Part shown: piece by piece, positions 51,698 through 59,640 of the stretch
Layout of the letters: each line of letters begins with the position of its first letter
Position numbering within the stretch: the stretch's first letter is position 1
Assembly: GCF_024494595.1 (NCBI RefSeq)
Contig: NZ_JANHDI010000007.1
Location: forward strand, 124,001 to 188,000
DNA length: 64,000 nucleotides
Reading direction: 5' to 3'
DNA from: Halobellus rarus
GTDB lineage: Archaea; Halobacteriota; Halobacteria; Halobacteriales; Haloferacaceae
Program-made: the position numbers and the translations under genes
The notes under the pieces: model-generated
Told to the model about the DNA's origin: nothing
Databases searched by the model: none
What the model saw: only the letters and a program-made list of their open reading frames with translations

Positions 51698-52951
51698 CTA
51701 CTCCAGACACGCGGCCACGACGCGCAGCGCCTCCTCGCCGCGCACCTCCTCGGCCAAGAGCGGCACGCGCTTGACGTCCCGTCCCCTGAACAGTTCGGTC
51801 GCGCGGCCGATCGCGTCCTGCTGAACGCCCCAGCGTCGCTGGCAGAACTCGCAGTTGTCCAGGTCCGGCGAGACGACCCACCGGTCGTCGACCTCGGTCG
51901 CCGTCACGTCCGCGAGGTCCTCCATCACGCGGTTGACGACGAGCGTCTGGACGGGGATGCCGTAACCGTCGAGCCGTTCGACCAGCCGTTCGGTCTCGAC
52001 GACGCTCATCTCCTCGGGGATCATTACGACGCGGAAGTCCGTCTTCGTCGGGTCGCGCAGGACCGTCCGCAGTCGCTCGATCCGCTCGCGGAGCTCGTCG
52101 AGGTCCGGCGTCGCCGCCTCGTCGCTTCCCATCCCGAACATCCCCTTGACGCCCTCCATCATCCCCGAGAACTGCTGGCGCATCTTCGCGATCCGACCGA
52201 GCATCGAGTCCATCATCTCGGGCAGTTCGAGCAGTCTGAGCGTGTGCCCGGTCGGAGCGGTGTCGACGACGACGCGGTCGAACCGGGGGTCGTCGAGGTA
52301 TTCGAGCAACTGCTGCATCGCCGCCGCCTCGTCGGCACCGGGCATCGATCCGGGCCCCATCGCGCCGCCGAGGAGGTCTTCCATCCCGCCGAGGTCGCCG
52401 AACGGCGAGGCCCCTGCGGCGTCGCCGCCGGCTCCGGAACCGGCTCCGTCGCCCCCCGTGAAGGGGTTCTCGTCCACGTCGGCTCCGGGATCGAAGCCGC
52501 CTGCGCTGTCCTCGGTGACCGTAGATCCATCTCCTCGCCCGCCGGCGAACGGGCCCACCGCCGCGTCGGGGTCGATCTCCGCGGCGTACAGCGGCCAGTC
52601 TTCCCTGATTCGCGTCGGCTCCGCCGGCACGTCGACGCCGAGGGTGTCCGACAGCGAGTGCGCCGGGTCCGTGGAGACCACGAGCGTCGCCGTCCCCGCC
52701 GCGGCCGACGCCAGCGCTGTCGCGGCCGCCATCGTCGTCTTGCCGACGCCGCCCTTCCCGCCGTAGAGGACGTAGTCCGGGGCGTCGACGGACTCGGGGA
52801 GCCCGGCGGCGTCCACGTCCTCGATCGGTTCCCCCTCGGAATCGACGCTCTCGACCGGTTCGACGTCGACCGCGTGGTCGTCGGCGGCCGCGTCGGTCTC
52901 TCCCCCGCGCTCCCCGTCGTTCTCGGCGGCGTCGACGTCGGTACTCGACAT
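51698..52951 (-). CDS. ArsA/Get3-type ATPase with a Gly-rich insertion
   Basis: A 417-residue deviant-Walker ATPase. Seen: an acidic 60-residue head, the P-loop YGGKGGVGKTTMA near residue 64, switch I STDPAHSLSDTLG near residue 92, and a disordered Gly/Ala/Met-rich insertion (residues 150-210, SGAGGDAAGASPFG, MGPGSMPG). VVDTAPTGHTLRLLELPE is switch II, and a CEFCQRRW pair lies near residue 375, matching the Cys of Get3-like zinc sites. Known: Get3 inserts tail-anchored membrane proteins and ArsA drives arsenite efflux. Inferred: a Get3-like chaperone, as no arsenite-resistance genes are near. The hydrophobic, Met-rich insertion suits a substrate-binding groove. Confidence 0.85.
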   Translation of the reverse strand: MSSTDVDAAENDGERGGETDAAADDHAVDVEPVESVDSEGEPIEDVDAAGLPESVDAPDYVLYGGKGGVGKTTMAAATALASAAAGTATLVVSTDPAHSLSDTLGVDVPAEPTRIREDWPLYAAEIDPDAAVGPFAGGRGDGSTVTEDSAGGFDPGADVDENPFTGGDGAGSGAGGDAAGASPFGDLGGMEDLLGGAMGPGSMPGADEAAAMQQLLEYLDDPRFDRVVVDTAPTGHTLRLLELPEMMDSMLGRIAKMRQQFSGMMEGVKGMFGMGSDEAATPDLDELRERIERLRTVLRDPTKTDFRVVMIPEEMSVVETERLVERLDGYGIPVQTLVVNRVMEDLADVTATEVDDRWVVSPDLDNCEFCQRRWGVQQDAIGRATELFRGRDVKRVPLLAEEVRGEEALRVVAACLE

Positions 52952-53002
52952 ACGCGGGACGACGAGACGGGGACTTGTGTACTTCTCGGTCGGAACCGGA
53001 GC

Positions 53003-53009
53003 GCTATAC
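53003..53009 (+). promoter_or_regulatory. TATA-like box (gctatac) for the HD gene
   Basis: It lies 24-30 bases before the ATG at 53034, supporting this start. Confidence 0.45.
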
Positions 53010-53033
53010 TGTCGTCTCCCCCTCCGCACCCCT

Positions 53034-53591
53034 ATGGACGCCGAGGACATTCGAGCGACGTTCCCCGAGGTCGATGCCATAGCGGACGACGGCCTGCGCG
53101 CGGGCGTCGTCGACGCGTGGGCGACGGCCGCGGCCGAGAACGGGGTCGAGGACCTCACCGCTGTGCCGTGGCTGCCGCCGACACAGCGCGAACTGGGTCT
53201 CGACGACGAGGGGCTGGTCGACCACGTGCGGGACGTGACGGCCTGCGCCGTCGCGCTCGCGGAGACGCTGTGGGAGCGGCGATCCGACACGCTCGCCGTC
53301 GACGTCGACACCGTCGTCGCGGGGGCGCTCGTCCACGACGTGAGCAAACTCGCCGAGTTCTCCGGGATGGAGGAGACGGCCGTCTACGACCTGCTCGGAC
53401 ATCCCTACTACGGCGTCCACGTCGTCGCCCGTGCGGGCCTCCCGATCGAACTCGCACATATCGTCCTCTCGCACACCGACCGGACGGCGGTCGAACCGGC
53501 GACCATCGAGGCCGAGATTATCAGACGCGCCGACGAGGCCGCCTCGGCCGCGATCCGGTGGCGGGCGACCGACGACCTCCGGACGGTCTGA
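53034..53591 (+). CDS. HD-domain phosphohydrolase
   Basis: A 185-residue HD protein. Seen: H64 in LVDHVRDV, the HD pair His101-Asp102 in LVHDVSKLAEF, His123 and His129 in GHPYYGVHVV, and His147 in LSHTDR, which supply a metal site. The arrangement fits small HD-type hydrolases acting on phosphomonoesters or nucleotides. Known: HD proteins cover many substrates. Inferred: a cytoplasmic metal-dependent phosphohydrolase with an unknown substrate. An upstream in-frame start (52977) gives a basic head unlike the family. It is divergent from the ArsA-type gene. Confidence 0.85.
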   Translation: MDAEDIRATFPEVDAIADDGLRAGVVDAWATAAAENGVEDLTAVPWLPPTQRELGLDDEGLVDHVRDVTACAVALAETLWERRSDTLAVDVDTVVAGALVHDVSKLAEFSGMEETAVYDLLGHPYYGVHVVARAGLPIELAHIVLSHTDRTAVEPATIEAEIIRRADEAASAAIRWRATDDLRTV

Positions 53592-53630
53592 GAGTAGCTC
53601 TAACGGGGTCGGAGGCTGCGGACCGGCGGC

Positions 53631-54752
53631 TCACCGCTCCTCGAAGTACGCCGCGAGCCGATCGGCCGCCTCGTCGGCGCGGTCGGTACAGAGCGAGAAG
53701 CGGACCCACTCGTCGTAGGCGTCGCCGAAGGCCTCGCCGGGCATTCCCGCGACGCCCGCCTCGTCGATCAGGCGCTCGACGTTTCCCATCGTCCCGGGGA
53801 AGTCCTCGAAACGCGCGAGCACGTAGAACGCTCCTTCGGGGGTGGTATACGCCGCGTCGGCGTCGTCGAGCGCGTCGGTGAACGAACTGATGCGCTCCCG
53901 GAGGGTGTCGCGGACGGACTCGTAGTACGTCGGCGGCGTCTCTTTCAACGCGGTCGCGACCGCCGCCTGCGCGGGACGGCTGGTCGCGACGTTGACGAGC
54001 ATATGCCGCGTCAGCGCCTCCTCGACCAGATCTTCGGGGAAGACCGCGTAGCCGACGCGGAGGCCCGTGATCCCCATCGACTTCGAGAACGCCGTGGTGA
54101 CGACGACGTTCTCGCGGTCGAGCGTGAGCGCGCTCTCGAACCGGCCGGAAAAGTCGAAGTGGTCGTAGACTTCGTCGACGACGAGGAGCGCGTCGACCTC
54201 GCTCGCGGCGTCGGCCAGCGCCGCGACCGACTCGCGGTCGTAGACCGCGCCGGTCGGGTTGTTCGGCGTGTTGAGCACGAGGGCCGCGGTCTCTTCACTC
54301 GCGGCCGCGCGCATCGCCTCGACGTCGACGTGCCCGTCTTCGCGGACCGGAACGCGGGTGGCGTCCGCGCCGAGCAGGTCCGCCTTCCCGGGGTAGTACG
54401 GGTAGACGGGGTCGGTCAGCAGAAACTCCGATCCGGCGTCGCGTTCCATCGCCCCCGCCATCGCGAGGTAGTTCGCCTCGCCCGCGCCGTTGGTGACGAC
54501 GACCCGCGATTCGTCGACGTTACGCCGCGCCGCGATCTCCGCTCTGAGTTCGCGGAGCCCCTCGCTCGGGGGGTACTGGAAGTCCGGCGGGTCGCCGTCC
54601 GCGTAGGCGCGGAGTCCCTCCCGGAGCGCCGCGGGCGGTTCCCAGTCCGGGTGCCCCGACACCATGTCCACGACGTCGCGATCGGCGCCGACGGCGTACC
54701 CGATGACGCGCTGGAAGAGCGGTTCGTCGTACGCGTCGTCCGCGTCTGTCAT
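53631..54752 (-). CDS. PLP-dependent aminotransferase (class I/II)
   Basis: A 373-residue fold-type I aminotransferase. Seen: TNGAGEANYLAMAG near residue 88 (the phosphate region), NTPNNPTG near residue 161, VVDEVYDHF near residue 191, and the PLP lysine Lys224 in TTAFSKSMGITGLRVGY, with Arg232 for the phosphate. Known: the family transaminates amino acids, with aspartate, alanine or aromatic acids as typical partners. The substrate is not readable. The ATG at 54752 is the family start; the upstream in-frame extension to 54896 is basic. It shares a gap with the divergent CinA-like gene. Confidence 0.88.
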   Translation of the reverse strand: MTDADDAYDEPLFQRVIGYAVGADRDVVDMVSGHPDWEPPAALREGLRAYADGDPPDFQYPPSEGLRELRAEIAARRNVDESRVVVTNGAGEANYLAMAGAMERDAGSEFLLTDPVYPYYPGKADLLGADATRVPVREDGHVDVEAMRAAASEETAALVLNTPNNPTGAVYDRESVAALADAASEVDALLVVDEVYDHFDFSGRFESALTLDRENVVVTTAFSKSMGITGLRVGYAVFPEDLVEEALTRHMLVNVATSRPAQAAVATALKETPPTYYESVRDTLRERISSFTDALDDADAAYTTPEGAFYVLARFEDFPGTMGNVERLIDEAGVAGMPGEAFGDAYDEWVRFSLCTDRADEAADRLAAYFEER

Positions 54753-54861
54753 CTCGTCTGCGGCGTCGGCCGCCGGGGAGGTGTGTCTTTCGACGGGAGC
54801 CGTCGTCCAGAGCGACACCGAGGCGGGTCCCGTACGTCTCGACGGCCGTCGAGACCGTAGC

Positions 54862-54879
54862 GGCGACACTTTTGTCGCC
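54862..54879. promoter_or_regulatory. Perfect inverted repeat ggcgaca-N4-tgtcgcc before the CinA-like gene
   Basis: Seven-base arms flank cttt, ending 19 bases before the ATG at 54899. It overlaps the TTTTGT part that should act as the TATA element, so a protein bound here could block the promoter. Confidence 0.5.
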
Positions 54880-54898
54880 CCCGCTCCTCGTCGCACCT

Positions 54899-55411
54899 AT
54901 GCGAGAGTTCGCTTCCGACCCGCCGATCGAGGTCCGCGTCGGCGACGCGCTTCGGAACGCCGACGCGACCGTCGCGATCGCCGAGTCCTGCACCGGTGGG
55001 CTGATCGGCTCGCTCCTGACGGACGTGCCGGGATCGTCGGACTACTTCGACCGCTCGCTCGTCACCTACTCCTACGACGCGAAACTGACCGCGCTCGGCG
55101 TCGCACGCGAGTCGCTCGACGAGCACGGCGCGGTCTCGGAACCGGTCGCCCGCGAGATGGCCGCCGGCGTCCGCGACGTCGCCGGCACCGACTGGGGCGT
55201 CTCCACCACCGGGATCGCCGGTCCCGAGGGCGGGACGCCGGAGAAGCCGGTCGGGACCGTCTACGTCGGCCTCGCGTACCGCGGCGAGTGGGGATCCGGC
55301 GAGTCCTACACCCGGATCGAGCGCCACGAGTTCGACGGCGATCGGACCCAGATCAAAGAGCGGATCGCCCGGGAGGCGCTGTCGACGCTGCTGGACGCCG
55401 TCGAGTGGTGA
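54899..55411 (+). CDS. CinA C-terminal domain protein (nicotinamide-nucleotide amidase type)
   Basis: A 170-residue stand-alone CinA C-terminal domain. Seen: VAIAESCTGGLIGSLLTDVPG near residue 24 and GVSTTGIAGPEGG near residue 98, the two signature motifs of the PncC/CinA amidase. Known: the domain hydrolyses nicotinamide mononucleotide to nicotinate mononucleotide and ammonia, recycling the pyridine ring for NAD. The first ATG after the inverted-repeat promoter, at 54899, is the start; the frame stays open nine codons further up. No N-terminal molybdopterin-like domain is present. Confidence 0.9.
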   Translation: MREFASDPPIEVRVGDALRNADATVAIAESCTGGLIGSLLTDVPGSSDYFDRSLVTYSYDAKLTALGVARESLDEHGAVSEPVAREMAAGVRDVAGTDWGVSTTGIAGPEGGTPEKPVGTVYVGLAYRGEWGSGESYTRIERHEFDGDRTQIKERIAREALSTLLDAVEW

Positions 55412-55505
55412 CGGGTTCCACGCCGCCGACGCGGAACAGATCCCGCGACGGCGACGCCGTCCGCAGGCACAACGTTTGTAGGGCTGACCCCCACAGTCTC
55501 ACTCG

Positions 55506-56072
55506 ATGAACAAAGACGGGCACGTGTTGAACGGGGCGCTTCTGGCTATCGGACTGGGGGTCATCCTGTCGATCGATCCGACGGCAGGTCCGATTATCGG
55601 TGGGGAGAGCGGCGGGATCACGTTCGATGCCGTCTCGACGCTCGCGGGCGAGGTCGCCCGCTCGATCGCGGTGCTGTCGCTCCCGGTCATCCTGGGGGCG
55701 CTGTTTCCCGACGTCGACACCGCCTTCGGTCGGCACCGCAAGACGCTTCACAACCTCCCGGTGCTCGGGATCTTCCTCGCGTTCCCGTATCTCTTCGGGA
55801 ACCTCCAGTTCGTCTGGATCGGCGTCGGGACGCACTACCTCCTCGACGTCGTCGGTTCGAAGCGCGGGATCGCCCTCTGGTATCCGTTCTCCTCGACGGA
55901 GTACGGGTTCCCGACCGGCGTCGCGACGTCGAGTAACTGGGCGACGAGGGTGACCGTGGTCGTGACGGCGATGGAGCTTTTCGTCCTGTTTCTCGTCCAC
56001 AACTACCTGGTCGCGCTCAACACGCCGCTGCCGGACGCGGCGAATCTGATCGGGACGCTCGTCGGCATCTGA
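55506..56072 (+). CDS. Membrane metal-dependent hydrolase-like protein (DUF457/YdjM-like)
   Basis: A 188-residue membrane protein. Seen: His at HVLNGALLAIGLGVIL (N-terminal helix), the metal-binding-like FPDVDTAFGRHRKTLHN at residues 68-84, and THYLLDVVGSKRGIALWYPF near residue 117. Four to five helices are predicted. Known: this family, named from Escherichia coli YdjM, shares a conserved metal site with LexA-regulated membrane hydrolases. Its natural reaction is not known. Inferred: a membrane-bound hydrolase of a lipid-linked substrate. The gene stands alone, 94 bases after the CinA-like gene. Confidence 0.78.
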   Translation: MNKDGHVLNGALLAIGLGVILSIDPTAGPIIGGESGGITFDAVSTLAGEVARSIAVLSLPVILGALFPDVDTAFGRHRKTLHNLPVLGIFLAFPYLFGNLQFVWIGVGTHYLLDVVGSKRGIALWYPFSSTEYGFPTGVATSSNWATRVTVVVTAMELFVLFLVHNYLVALNTPLPDAANLIGTLVGI

Positions 56073-56118
56073 CCGGGTCCCCGTCGTTTCAGCCGGGATG
56101 AGGCGCTGAGGGTCCTCC

Positions 56119-56961
56119 TCAGTACACTTTGACGTCGTCGAACCGACCACGGTAGGCGACGTGGTCCGGATGCGTCGGCTCCATCCCCGAGAGGAACAGC
56201 CGATCGATCTTGCTCCAGGAGTTCTCGTATCCCAGGTGCGCGAACTCGGCGAGTTTCCGGGTCGTGTGCTGGGCCCCGTTTCGTCGCAGGACCCGACGCG
56301 AGGCACCCTCGCGCAGGGCCGCGACGAGGTCGGCCTCCGAATCGATTTCCCGGTCGAACGCCGTCCACACCTCCCCGACGCTGCCCCCGAGGTGCGCGTA
56401 GGAGGATCCGAAGCCCGGTCGGTCCACGTCGCGGGCGAGGCGGCGCGCCCGCCGGTTCTGGTACGGAAAGAGCTTCAGGTTGTGCGTCTCGACCGCGTGG
56501 ATCCGGTCGATGTGGGTCCGGACGTCGCCGTCGCCGAAGCTGACGTTGAGAAACTCGGGGTGGGGAACGAGCACGGCCGCGCCCTGTCGCTCGACGGCGT
56601 CGAGCGCCCCCGGAAGCGAGATGAAGTCGGGCACCGGCTCGGAGAGCCCGACGGCGAGGACGTGCCGTCGGTTCCGCCACGTCCCGGCGAACACCTCGCG
56701 TCCGGGGACGACGAGCAGGTCCTCGTCGGAGAACCGATCGGCGCGGGCGCGGATCTCCGGTAGTCGCGTGAAGTGCGGCGCATACACCAGCGCGTCGAGG
56801 CCGCAGGCTTTCGCGCGATCGACGACCCGGTCGTTCAGCACCTTCACGTGGAGGTCGACGTGGGTTCCGCTCGGCACGGTGTCGTCCGTGGGAGCCGAGA
56901 CCGCTTCGCTCGACTCGGCCTGGGCTTTTGCTCCCGGTCCGGACGCGGCCGTGTCGGTCAC
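56119..56961 (-). CDS. PHP-like metal-dependent hydrolase with altered first motif
   Basis: A 280-residue PHP-like protein. Seen: HVDLHVKV near residue 34 where most PHP proteins have DLHxHT (Lys40 replaces the second His), ALVYAPHFTRLPE, VPGREVFAG, VPHPEF near residue 133, HAVETHN near residue 155 and SYAHLGGSVGEVW near residue 187, which are later PHP-type metal ligands. A Ser/Ala-rich acidic head (residues 1-30) precedes the domain. Known: PHP domains are trinuclear-metal phosphoesterases. Inferred: a phosphoesterase with a modified metal centre or a non-enzymatic relative. The start is a GTG, divergent from the zinc-finger gene. Confidence 0.75.
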   Translation of the reverse strand: MTDTAASGPGAKAQAESSEAVSAPTDDTVPSGTHVDLHVKVLNDRVVDRAKACGLDALVYAPHFTRLPEIRARADRFSDEDLLVVPGREVFAGTWRNRRHVLAVGLSEPVPDFISLPGALDAVERQGAAVLVPHPEFLNVSFGDGDVRTHIDRIHAVETHNLKLFPYQNRRARRLARDVDRPGFGSSYAHLGGSVGEVWTAFDREIDSEADLVAALREGASRRVLRRNGAQHTTRKLAEFAHLGYENSWSKIDRLFLSGMEPTHPDHVAYRGRFDDVKVY

Positions 56962-57050
56962 GTCAGCCGGTTTGACCGACGTTCTGTTAGGGATTTCTAT
57001 TTTCCGTCGGCTGCGGAACGGTTTTGTCGCCGGTGACCGTGGCTTGCGGT

Positions 57051-57353
57051 ATGTCCCTGTGGAAGTGCGGCATCGACGGCTGCGCGGAGCGCTTCGAGGA
57101 CGTCGAGTCCGCGATCATCCACCAGACGGTCGACCACGACCGCCACGAGTGCACGGTCTGCGGCAGCATCGTCCCCGACGGCTACTTCGCGATCCGACAC
57201 GCCTTCGAGGAACACTCCCGCGCGGAGTACGTCCGCGCTTACGACGCGGACTCGACGGCCGTCCGCGTCCGTGAGGACATCAAGGCCGCCATCGAGGACG
57301 AGGCCGACCTCCGGGCGATCGTCGAGGAGCTCAAACGACGCGACGCGCTGTAG
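57051..57353 (+). CDS. Tandem C2H2 zinc-finger protein
   Basis: A 100-residue protein with two zinc fingers. Seen: Cys6-x4-Cys11-x12-His24-x4-His29 and Cys34-x2-Cys37-x12-His50-x4-His55, i.e. the same Cys-12-His-4-His spacing in both. An acidic helical C-terminus follows (VREDIKAAIEDEADLRAIVE). Known: this is the classic C2H2 spacing of eukaryotic DNA-binding fingers, and haloarchaeal families of this type exist (I recall DUF7565, unchecked). Inferred: DNA, RNA or protein binding. The ATG at 57051 lies 19 bases after TTTTGTCGCC, a promoter-like element shared with the CinA-like gene. Confidence 0.8.
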   Translation: MSLWKCGIDGCAERFEDVESAIIHQTVDHDRHECTVCGSIVPDGYFAIRHAFEEHSRAEYVRAYDADSTAVRVREDIKAAIEDEADLRAIVEELKRRDAL

Positions 57354-57538
57354 TCGCCGCCCGCGTGGCCGTCAGTTCGACCTCGCCGCCCGCTTCCCTC
57401 CTTTCCTTGCCGTCGAGCCCGCCACGACCCGTCGGTGCTCGCACCCGACGAAAAGCGAGCGCGCTCGCGGACAGTAACGCGGATCCAACACCGGCGAAAA
57501 AGCGGCGCCGTCCAGTGGCGGCGCGCTTCGGCCGCCCG

Positions 57539-57991
57539 TCAGCGCTCGTCGCTGTCGAGGACGCGGATCTGATCGCCGCGAACGGTGACCGGAATCGGGA
57601 CGGTCGCCTCGTACAGTTCGACCGTGACCTGGTCCTTCGTCTCGTCGATCCGCTGGACGCGGGCCTTCTCGCCCTTGAACGGCCCGGCGATCAGTTCGAC
57701 GATGTCGCCCTCGGCGATGCCCTCGACGTCGGGCGTCGGCGAGAGGAAGTGCTCGACCTCCGCCATCGACGAGCGGCCGGCCTCTCCGCCGCTCTTGACG
57801 AGACCGCGCGCGTGCGGGATCTCCTCGAGGACGCGCGTGATCACGGCGTCGTTGTCCGACTCCACCATCACGTAGCTCGTGAGCGAGTCCGGGGCTAACA
57901 CCGCGTGGATCTCCGGCTCCTCGCGGTTCGCGATCATGTCGGCGACGGTCCGTTCCTGGCTGGCTGTCGTCTTCACCGAGAATATCGGCAC
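57539..57991 (-). CDS. spt5: Transcription elongation factor Spt5 (NusG-type)
   Basis: A 150-residue archaeal Spt5. Seen: the NGN domain ([16 protein letters not shown] near residue 5, [17 protein letters not shown] near residue 38) and the KOW domain ([20 protein letters not shown] near residue 95). Known: Spt5/Spt4 keeps RNA polymerase processive and links to the ribosome. The start is GTG at 57991, matching the family start M-x-I-x-x-V-K-T; another GTG at 58000 overlaps the SecE stop and is an alternative. It is co-transcribed with secE. Confidence 0.96.
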   Translation of the reverse strand: MPIFSVKTTASQERTVADMIANREEPEIHAVLAPDSLTSYVMVESDNDAVITRVLEEIPHARGLVKSGGEAGRSSMAEVEHFLSPTPDVEGIAEGDIVELIAGPFKGEKARVQRIDETKDQVTVELYEATVPIPVTVRGDQIRVLDSDER

Positions 57992-57992
57992 G

Positions 57993-58166
57993 TCAGACAC
58001 CTCCCGGGAGGAAGCTCATCACCGCGTAGATGAGAAAGCCGAGGAACCCGACGAGAACGATGCCGGCACCGGCTATGAGACCGATCTGTGAGAACTCCTC
58101 CCACGAGGGCGTGCTGGCCAGCTTCAGCACCCGCACGTAGCTTGTCAGGTCGTACTTGACGTCCAT
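57993..58166 (-). CDS. secE: Preprotein translocase subunit SecE
   Basis: A 57-residue SecE (Sec61-gamma type), too short for most scans. Seen: an amphipathic N-terminal part ([18 protein letters not shown]), conserved [10 protein letters not shown], and one membrane helix ([19 protein letters not shown], residues 34-52). Known: it clamps the SecY channel. The ATG at 58166 follows a TATA-like box. It is immediately upstream of spt5, an order known across archaea. Confidence 0.93.
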   Translation of the reverse strand: MDVKYDLTSYVRVLKLASTPSWEEFSQIGLIAGAGIVLVGFLGFLIYAVMSFLPGGV

Positions 58167-58196
58167 CTTGGGTGTGGATAGTTCGTCGGGCTTTTT

Positions 58197-58207
58197 CTAT
58201 CTATTGA
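58197..58207 (-). promoter_or_regulatory. TATA-like box for secE-spt5
   Basis: On the minus strand caatagatagaa (about 58195-58206) lies 30-40 bases before the secE ATG, followed by a short A-run. It is the only AT-rich block in the gap. Confidence 0.5.
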
Positions 58208-58269
58208 TACCGCCCCCGACGTTCGGCACTGGCGACGAGGTTCACAGCCGAGGCTCTCCGGGTGCGATC

Positions 58270-58312
58270 GGCGCGGCGACGGGTGATCAAAAAGCAGGCG
58301 CGGCGACGGGTG
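58270..58312 (-). repeat. 16-base direct repeats and T-run between ftsZ1 and secE
   Basis: The 16-mer ggcgcggcgacgggtg occurs at 58270-58285 and 58297-58312 (27-base period). Between them, on the minus strand, a five-T run (58289-58293) lies 44 bases after the ftsZ1 stop and could be its terminator. Confidence 0.6.
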
Positions 58313-58336
58313 GTCGAAACCCAGCCGCGCGGTACG

Positions 58337-59503
58337 TTACTCGACGTAGTCGATCTCGGTGCCCTGTCCCTGGGGCGGCGCCTGCGGCTCCGGCTGGGGC
58401 TGCGGCTGGGCCTCGTCGTCGTCGCTGCGGCCGTAGATCTGCGGCGATTCGACGCCCGTGACGACGATCATCGTCCGCATCGTGCCGTCGATCTCCTCGT
58501 CGACGGAGGTCCCCCAGATGATTCGTGCGTCGGGGTCGATCCGGTCGTAAATCTCTTCGACGACGCCCTCGGCCTCCTCGATGCTCATGTCCGACCCGCC
58601 GGTGACGTTCACCAGCGCGGAGTTCGCGCCGGAGATGTCGACGTCGAGAAGCGGCGAGCGGAGCGCGCTCTTGACGGAGTCCTGCGCCTTCGACTCGGAG
58701 TCGGACTCGCCGAGGCCGATCATCGCGACGCCGCCGCGCTCCATCACGGTCTTCACGTCGGCGAAGTCGAGGTTGACCAGACCGGGCTTGGTGATCAGTT
58801 CGGTGATCCCCTTCACCGAGCGCATCAGCACCTCGTCGGAGACCTTGAACGCCTGTCGGACCGGGAGCTTTCCGACCGCGTCGAGCAGCCGGTCGTTCGG
58901 GACGACGATGACGGTGTCGGCGACGTCGCGAAGCCGCTCCAGCCCCGCCTCGGCGTTGGTCCGGCGGACTTCACCCTCCGCGGTGAACGGCGTCGTGACG
59001 ATCGCGATCGTGAGCGCGCCCGCCTCGCGGGCCGCCTTCGCGACGACCGGCGCGGAGCCGGTGCCGGTACCGCCGCCGAGCCCGGCCGTGACGAACACCA
59101 TGTCCGAGCCGTCGATCGAGTCGTAGATCTCCTCTTGGGACTCCAGCGCCGCCTCCTCGCCGACCTGCGGGAGGGACCCCGCGCCGCGGCCCTGCGTCTT
59201 CTGTTCGCCCATCAGGATCTTCGTGTCGGCCTCGATCTCGACGAGGTGCTGGACGTCGGTGTTGGCGGCGACGAGCGTCGCGCCCTCGATTCCCTCCTCG
59301 TACATTCTGTTCACCGTGTTGCCGCCGGCACCGCCGCAGCCGACGACGGTGATGTCGGTCTGTAAGTCGACGAGGACTTCCTCCAGTTCCTCGTCGGTCA
59401 TCGTTCCGGTGCGGGGCATCTCCCCGCCCGCGGTTCCGTCGACGGTGTTCCCATCCCCCGTCTCCTCGGCCTCGTCAATCGCATCGTCGACGATGGAGTC
59501 CAT
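58337..59503 (-). CDS. ftsZ1: Cell division protein FtsZ, FtsZ1 type
   Basis: A 388-residue tubulin-like GTPase. Seen: a haloarchaeal N-terminal extension ([16 protein letters not shown]), [15 protein letters not shown] near residue 53, the tubulin signature [12 protein letters not shown] near residue 121, the T7 loop [12 protein letters not shown], and a Gln/Pro-rich tail. Known: FtsZ1 in Haloferax organises the division site and shape. The gene order ftsZ1-secE-spt5 is conserved in haloarchaea. The ATG at 59503 has a TATA-like box 28-37 bases upstream; the extended frame to 59644 is not used. Confidence 0.96.
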   Translation of the reverse strand: MDSIVDDAIDEAEETGDGNTVDGTAGGEMPRTGTMTDEELEEVLVDLQTDITVVGCGGAGGNTVNRMYEEGIEGATLVAANTDVQHLVEIEADTKILMGEQKTQGRGAGSLPQVGEEAALESQEEIYDSIDGSDMVFVTAGLGGGTGTGSAPVVAKAAREAGALTIAIVTTPFTAEGEVRRTNAEAGLERLRDVADTVIVVPNDRLLDAVGKLPVRQAFKVSDEVLMRSVKGITELITKPGLVNLDFADVKTVMERGGVAMIGLGESDSESKAQDSVKSALRSPLLDVDISGANSALVNVTGGSDMSIEEAEGVVEEIYDRIDPDARIIWGTSVDEEIDGTMRTMIVVTGVESPQIYGRSDDDEAQPQPQPEPQAPPQGQGTEIDYVE

Positions 59504-59530
59504 AGTATGACCGTTCGTACCGAATACAGC

Positions 59531-59540
59531 CTCATTATCT
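59531..59540 (-). promoter_or_regulatory. TATA-like box for ftsZ1
   Basis: Minus-strand agataatgag lies 28-37 bases before the ATG at 59503, in an AT-richer stretch than the flanks. Confidence 0.5.
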
Positions 59541-59640
59541 TTCCCCCTTTCGTCCGACGCGCGTCTGACGCTGAGCGCGGCTGCGGCGGGGATTCGGTCC
59601 GATCGGCCGAACTCGACGGTCCGTTCGGAGACGCCCGCCT

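Noticed and set aside
57365-57898. A 177-codon open frame on the plus strand near spt5
   Set aside because: It runs antisense over spt5 with an Arg/Ala-rich composition; spt5 has clear NGN and KOW domains.
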